This document shows, piece by piece, positions 5,684-7,391 of a DNA stretch of 7,391 nucleotides. The notes below the pieces were generated by a model, which did not search any database, was not told the origin of the DNA, and saw nothing but the letters and a program-made list of their open reading frames with translations. Location of the stretch: assembly GCA_003554505.1 (NCBI GenBank), contig PWGS01000115.1, positions 1-7,391 on the forward strand. Direction: 5' to 3'. The first letter of the stretch is position 1, and each line of letters opens with the position of its first letter. The translations under genes were made by a program, and so were the position numbers. This DNA is from Desulfonatronospira sp. (GTDB lineage Bacteria > Desulfobacterota > Desulfovibrionia > Desulfovibrionales > Desulfonatronovibrionaceae).

Positions 5684-7387
5684 TTACTTCTTGTTGCCGT
5701 TTTTAAAGGTACACAGGAATTTTTTTTCCGCTTCAGATGTCCCTATCAGGATAAGCTCGTCTCCCTCCTCCAGGGACGTATCCGGTTCGGGATTGATGAT
5801 GGTCCCCCTGACCGGTGAGTCTATGGCGATTACATTGCACCCGGATTTCATGCGGATATCGCTTTGCCCCAGAGTCTTTTGGTGCAGGTTTCCGGTTACT
5901 TTTTCCCTGAATATATCCAGCCCCTCGGCCACCATGAGCACGTTGTCCCCCTTTATGTAGTTGATGACCGAATTTGCTCCCATGGAAGCATAGGACATGA
6001 CCAGGTCCGCCCCGGCCTGGTGCAGCTTGGAGATGCTTCTGTCCCTGGTGGCCCTGGAGATTATCTGCATCTTGGGGCGCAGCTTGCGGCAGTAGATGGT
6101 CAGATAGATGTTCAGGTCATCGTTGTTGGTGGTGATGATGATGGAAGGGGCCTTGTCTATCCCGGCCCGCTTCAGGGTATGAAAATCCGCGGCATTGCCG
6201 TGCACGTACTTTTCCTTGCCGGCCACAATGCGTGAGCTTTTTTCCACTATACGGTAATCGATGTCGCTTTCCGCCAAAGTCGCTGCAGCGGCCCTGCCCA
6301 CCCGGCCTCCGCCCAGAATGAGCACCGGGGCGAAGGAGAGGTTGTAGATGCCGTATATCTCGTCGTACTTTTCCAGCTGCTCCCGGGATCCGGCCAGTAC
6401 CAGCACGGTATTGGAACCGATGCGCATGTCCGGGTGGGGGATCTTGAAGCTGCCCCTCTCCCAGATGCCCACCACGTTGACCCCGGTTGTCTCCCTGAGG
6501 TTGCTTTCTATGATTTTTTTGCCCTCAAGGGGGGTGCGCATGACCGGTGTTTCTGCGATGAGCAGGTCTCCGAACCTGCCGATGACGTTGGCGTGCATGC
6601 TTACCCCAAGCACCCGCCTGGCCAGGGCCTGTCCCAGCATAACAGGGAACTGGTGCACCTGGCTGGCCCCGGCCATCTCCAGTATATCCACGGATTCCAT
6701 GCTTTCCGCGGTGGCGATGACCTGAGTGCTTGAACTCAGCTCGCGCAGGGTGAACACGGCGTTGGTGTTGGTGTGGTCGTCGTTGTTGAACAGGACCAGC
6801 TCGGCCTTGTCCGCCCGGGACTTGCGGTAGGTGTTCAGGTCGTCGAGGTCGCCCAGCATTACTTTGTAGCCCTGATCATGCAGTTCCAGGGCCCTTTGCT
6901 GATCCGGCACCAGAATGCAGTGGCGGTAGCTGTACTGTTTGAGTTTGTCCACCAGGTTGGCGATCATGGGGTCGAAGTTGCTTATCAGAACATGTCCGGC
7001 GGTCTTTTCCGGCAGCTCCCTGGGTGTCCTGGCCTTGTTGTGGGCCTCCAGCCAGGGCGCATAGAAAAAGCGGATGAATGTAAACGGGAGCATGACCAGC
7101 AGGAAGATAACTCCGGAAAGCAGAACCAGCACGGAAAACATGCGTCCCAGGTCCGTATGGAAGGTGATGTCCCCGTACCCCAGAGTGCTCATGGTCACTG
7201 CGGTCCAGTACAGTCCGTCCAGTATGGTGTGCTCCTGGCCCTCAATAAGCATGAGCCCGTGGAAGGCCAGGGTATACAGGAGCATCATGGCCAGAAGTAC
7301 CAGGATAAACTTCAGAAGGGCCAGGATATTGTTTTTGGCTGTTTTGTCCTCAAAAAAGTAGGCAACAATGGATGGCAAAAATTTCAT
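5684..7387 (-). CDS. Potassium channel subunit: two-TM pore with tandem RCK (TrkA-N/TrkA-C) domains
   Basis: This is a ligand-gated K+ channel protein of 567 residues in the inner membrane. TM1 is at about 21-47. The pore helix and selectivity filter STLGYGD (67-73) carry the canonical GYGD, and TM2 is at about 83-108. Two cytoplasmic RCK modules follow: the first N-lobe starts at about 131 and its C-lobe covers about 265-345, and the second N-lobe starts at about 354 and its C-lobe covers about 485-555. The second N-lobe has an intact nucleotide-binding loop, LILGGGRVGRA (356-366), with an acidic residue at Glu382. In the first, the glycine loop is replaced by HVLISNFDPM (132-141). The order pore-RCK-RCK resembles tandem-RCK channels such as GsuK of Geobacter sulfurreducens, so one polypeptide would supply both RCK layers of a tetramer. 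ATG 7387 gives a plausible start (MKFLPSIVAYFF), but only four upstream bases are visible. Its ribosome-binding site lies outside, and a further upstream start cannot be excluded. It converges on the gpmA operon. Confidence 0.93.
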   Translation of the reverse strand: MKFLPSIVAYFFEDKTAKNNILALLKFILVLLAMMLLYTLAFHGLMLIEGQEHTILDGLYWTAVTMSTLGYGDITFHTDLGRMFSVLVLLSGVIFLLVMLPFTFIRFFYAPWLEAHNKARTPRELPEKTAGHVLISNFDPMIANLVDKLKQYSYRHCILVPDQQRALELHDQGYKVMLGDLDDLNTYRKSRADKAELVLFNNDDHTNTNAVFTLRELSSSTQVIATAESMESVDILEMAGASQVHQFPVMLGQALARRVLGVSMHANVIGRFGDLLIAETPVMRTPLEGKKIIESNLRETTGVNVVGIWERGSFKIPHPDMRIGSNTVLVLAGSREQLEKYDEIYGIYNLSFAPVLILGGGRVGRAAAATLAESDIDYRIVEKSSRIVAGKEKYVHGNAADFHTLKRAGIDKAPSIIITTNNDDLNIYLTIYCRKLRPKMQIISRATRDRSISKLHQAGADLVMSYASMGANSVINYIKGDNVLMVAEGLDIFREKVTGNLHQKTLGQSDIRMKSGCNVIAIDSPVRGTIINPEPDTSLEEGDELILIGTSEAEKKFLCTFKNGNKK

Positions 7388-7391
7388 AAGG

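Overview
This window looks like an ordinary stretch of housekeeping chromosome from a moderately GC-rich Gram-negative bacterium. It most resembles a deltaproteobacterium of the Desulfovibrionales type. I judge this from the IF-2 N-terminus, the NusA and RimP sequences, and the tandem-RCK potassium channel, all recalled by eye and not searched. No mobile element, CRISPR array, toxin, phage gene or defence gene is visible, and I do not see a previously undescribed multi-gene system.

Left part (1-2913, minus strand): the conserved transcription/translation operon rimP - nusA - ylxR - infB, read right to left. infB runs off the left edge, so only its N-terminal 282 codons are present. The last three genes are tightly packed: nusA/ylxR and ylxR/infB overlap or nearly touch, which suggests translational coupling.

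Middle (2914-3387): a gene-poor stretch. It holds a weak promoter candidate for rimP, a small palindromic GC-rich element that looks like a dispersed intergenic repeat, and a complete minus-strand tRNA-Gly(CCC) with its own promoter candidate and a good Rho-independent terminator. The leader of the next, divergent operon contains two small hairpins.

Right-centre (3388-5463, plus strand): gpmA (cofactor-dependent phosphoglycerate mutase, glycolysis/gluconeogenesis), followed after 6 bases by a YihY/BrkB-family membrane protein that carries an extra C-terminal region resembling a winged helix. A perfect 13-bp hairpin just after its stop probably terminates this operon.

Right edge (5684-7387, minus strand): a two-TM potassium channel subunit with two tandem RCK (TrkA-N/TrkA-C) modules. 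It converges on the gpmA-yihY operon. The 220-base convergent gap holds the shared hairpin, a short heptamer repeat and a second small hairpin.

The genes fall into independent units: translation/transcription machinery (IF-2, NusA, RimP, YlxR, tRNA), central carbon metabolism plus a membrane protein of unclear role, and potassium flux. The points most worth a second look are the C-terminal extension of the YihY protein, the degenerate nucleotide-binding loop in the first RCK module, and the small intergenic repeats.
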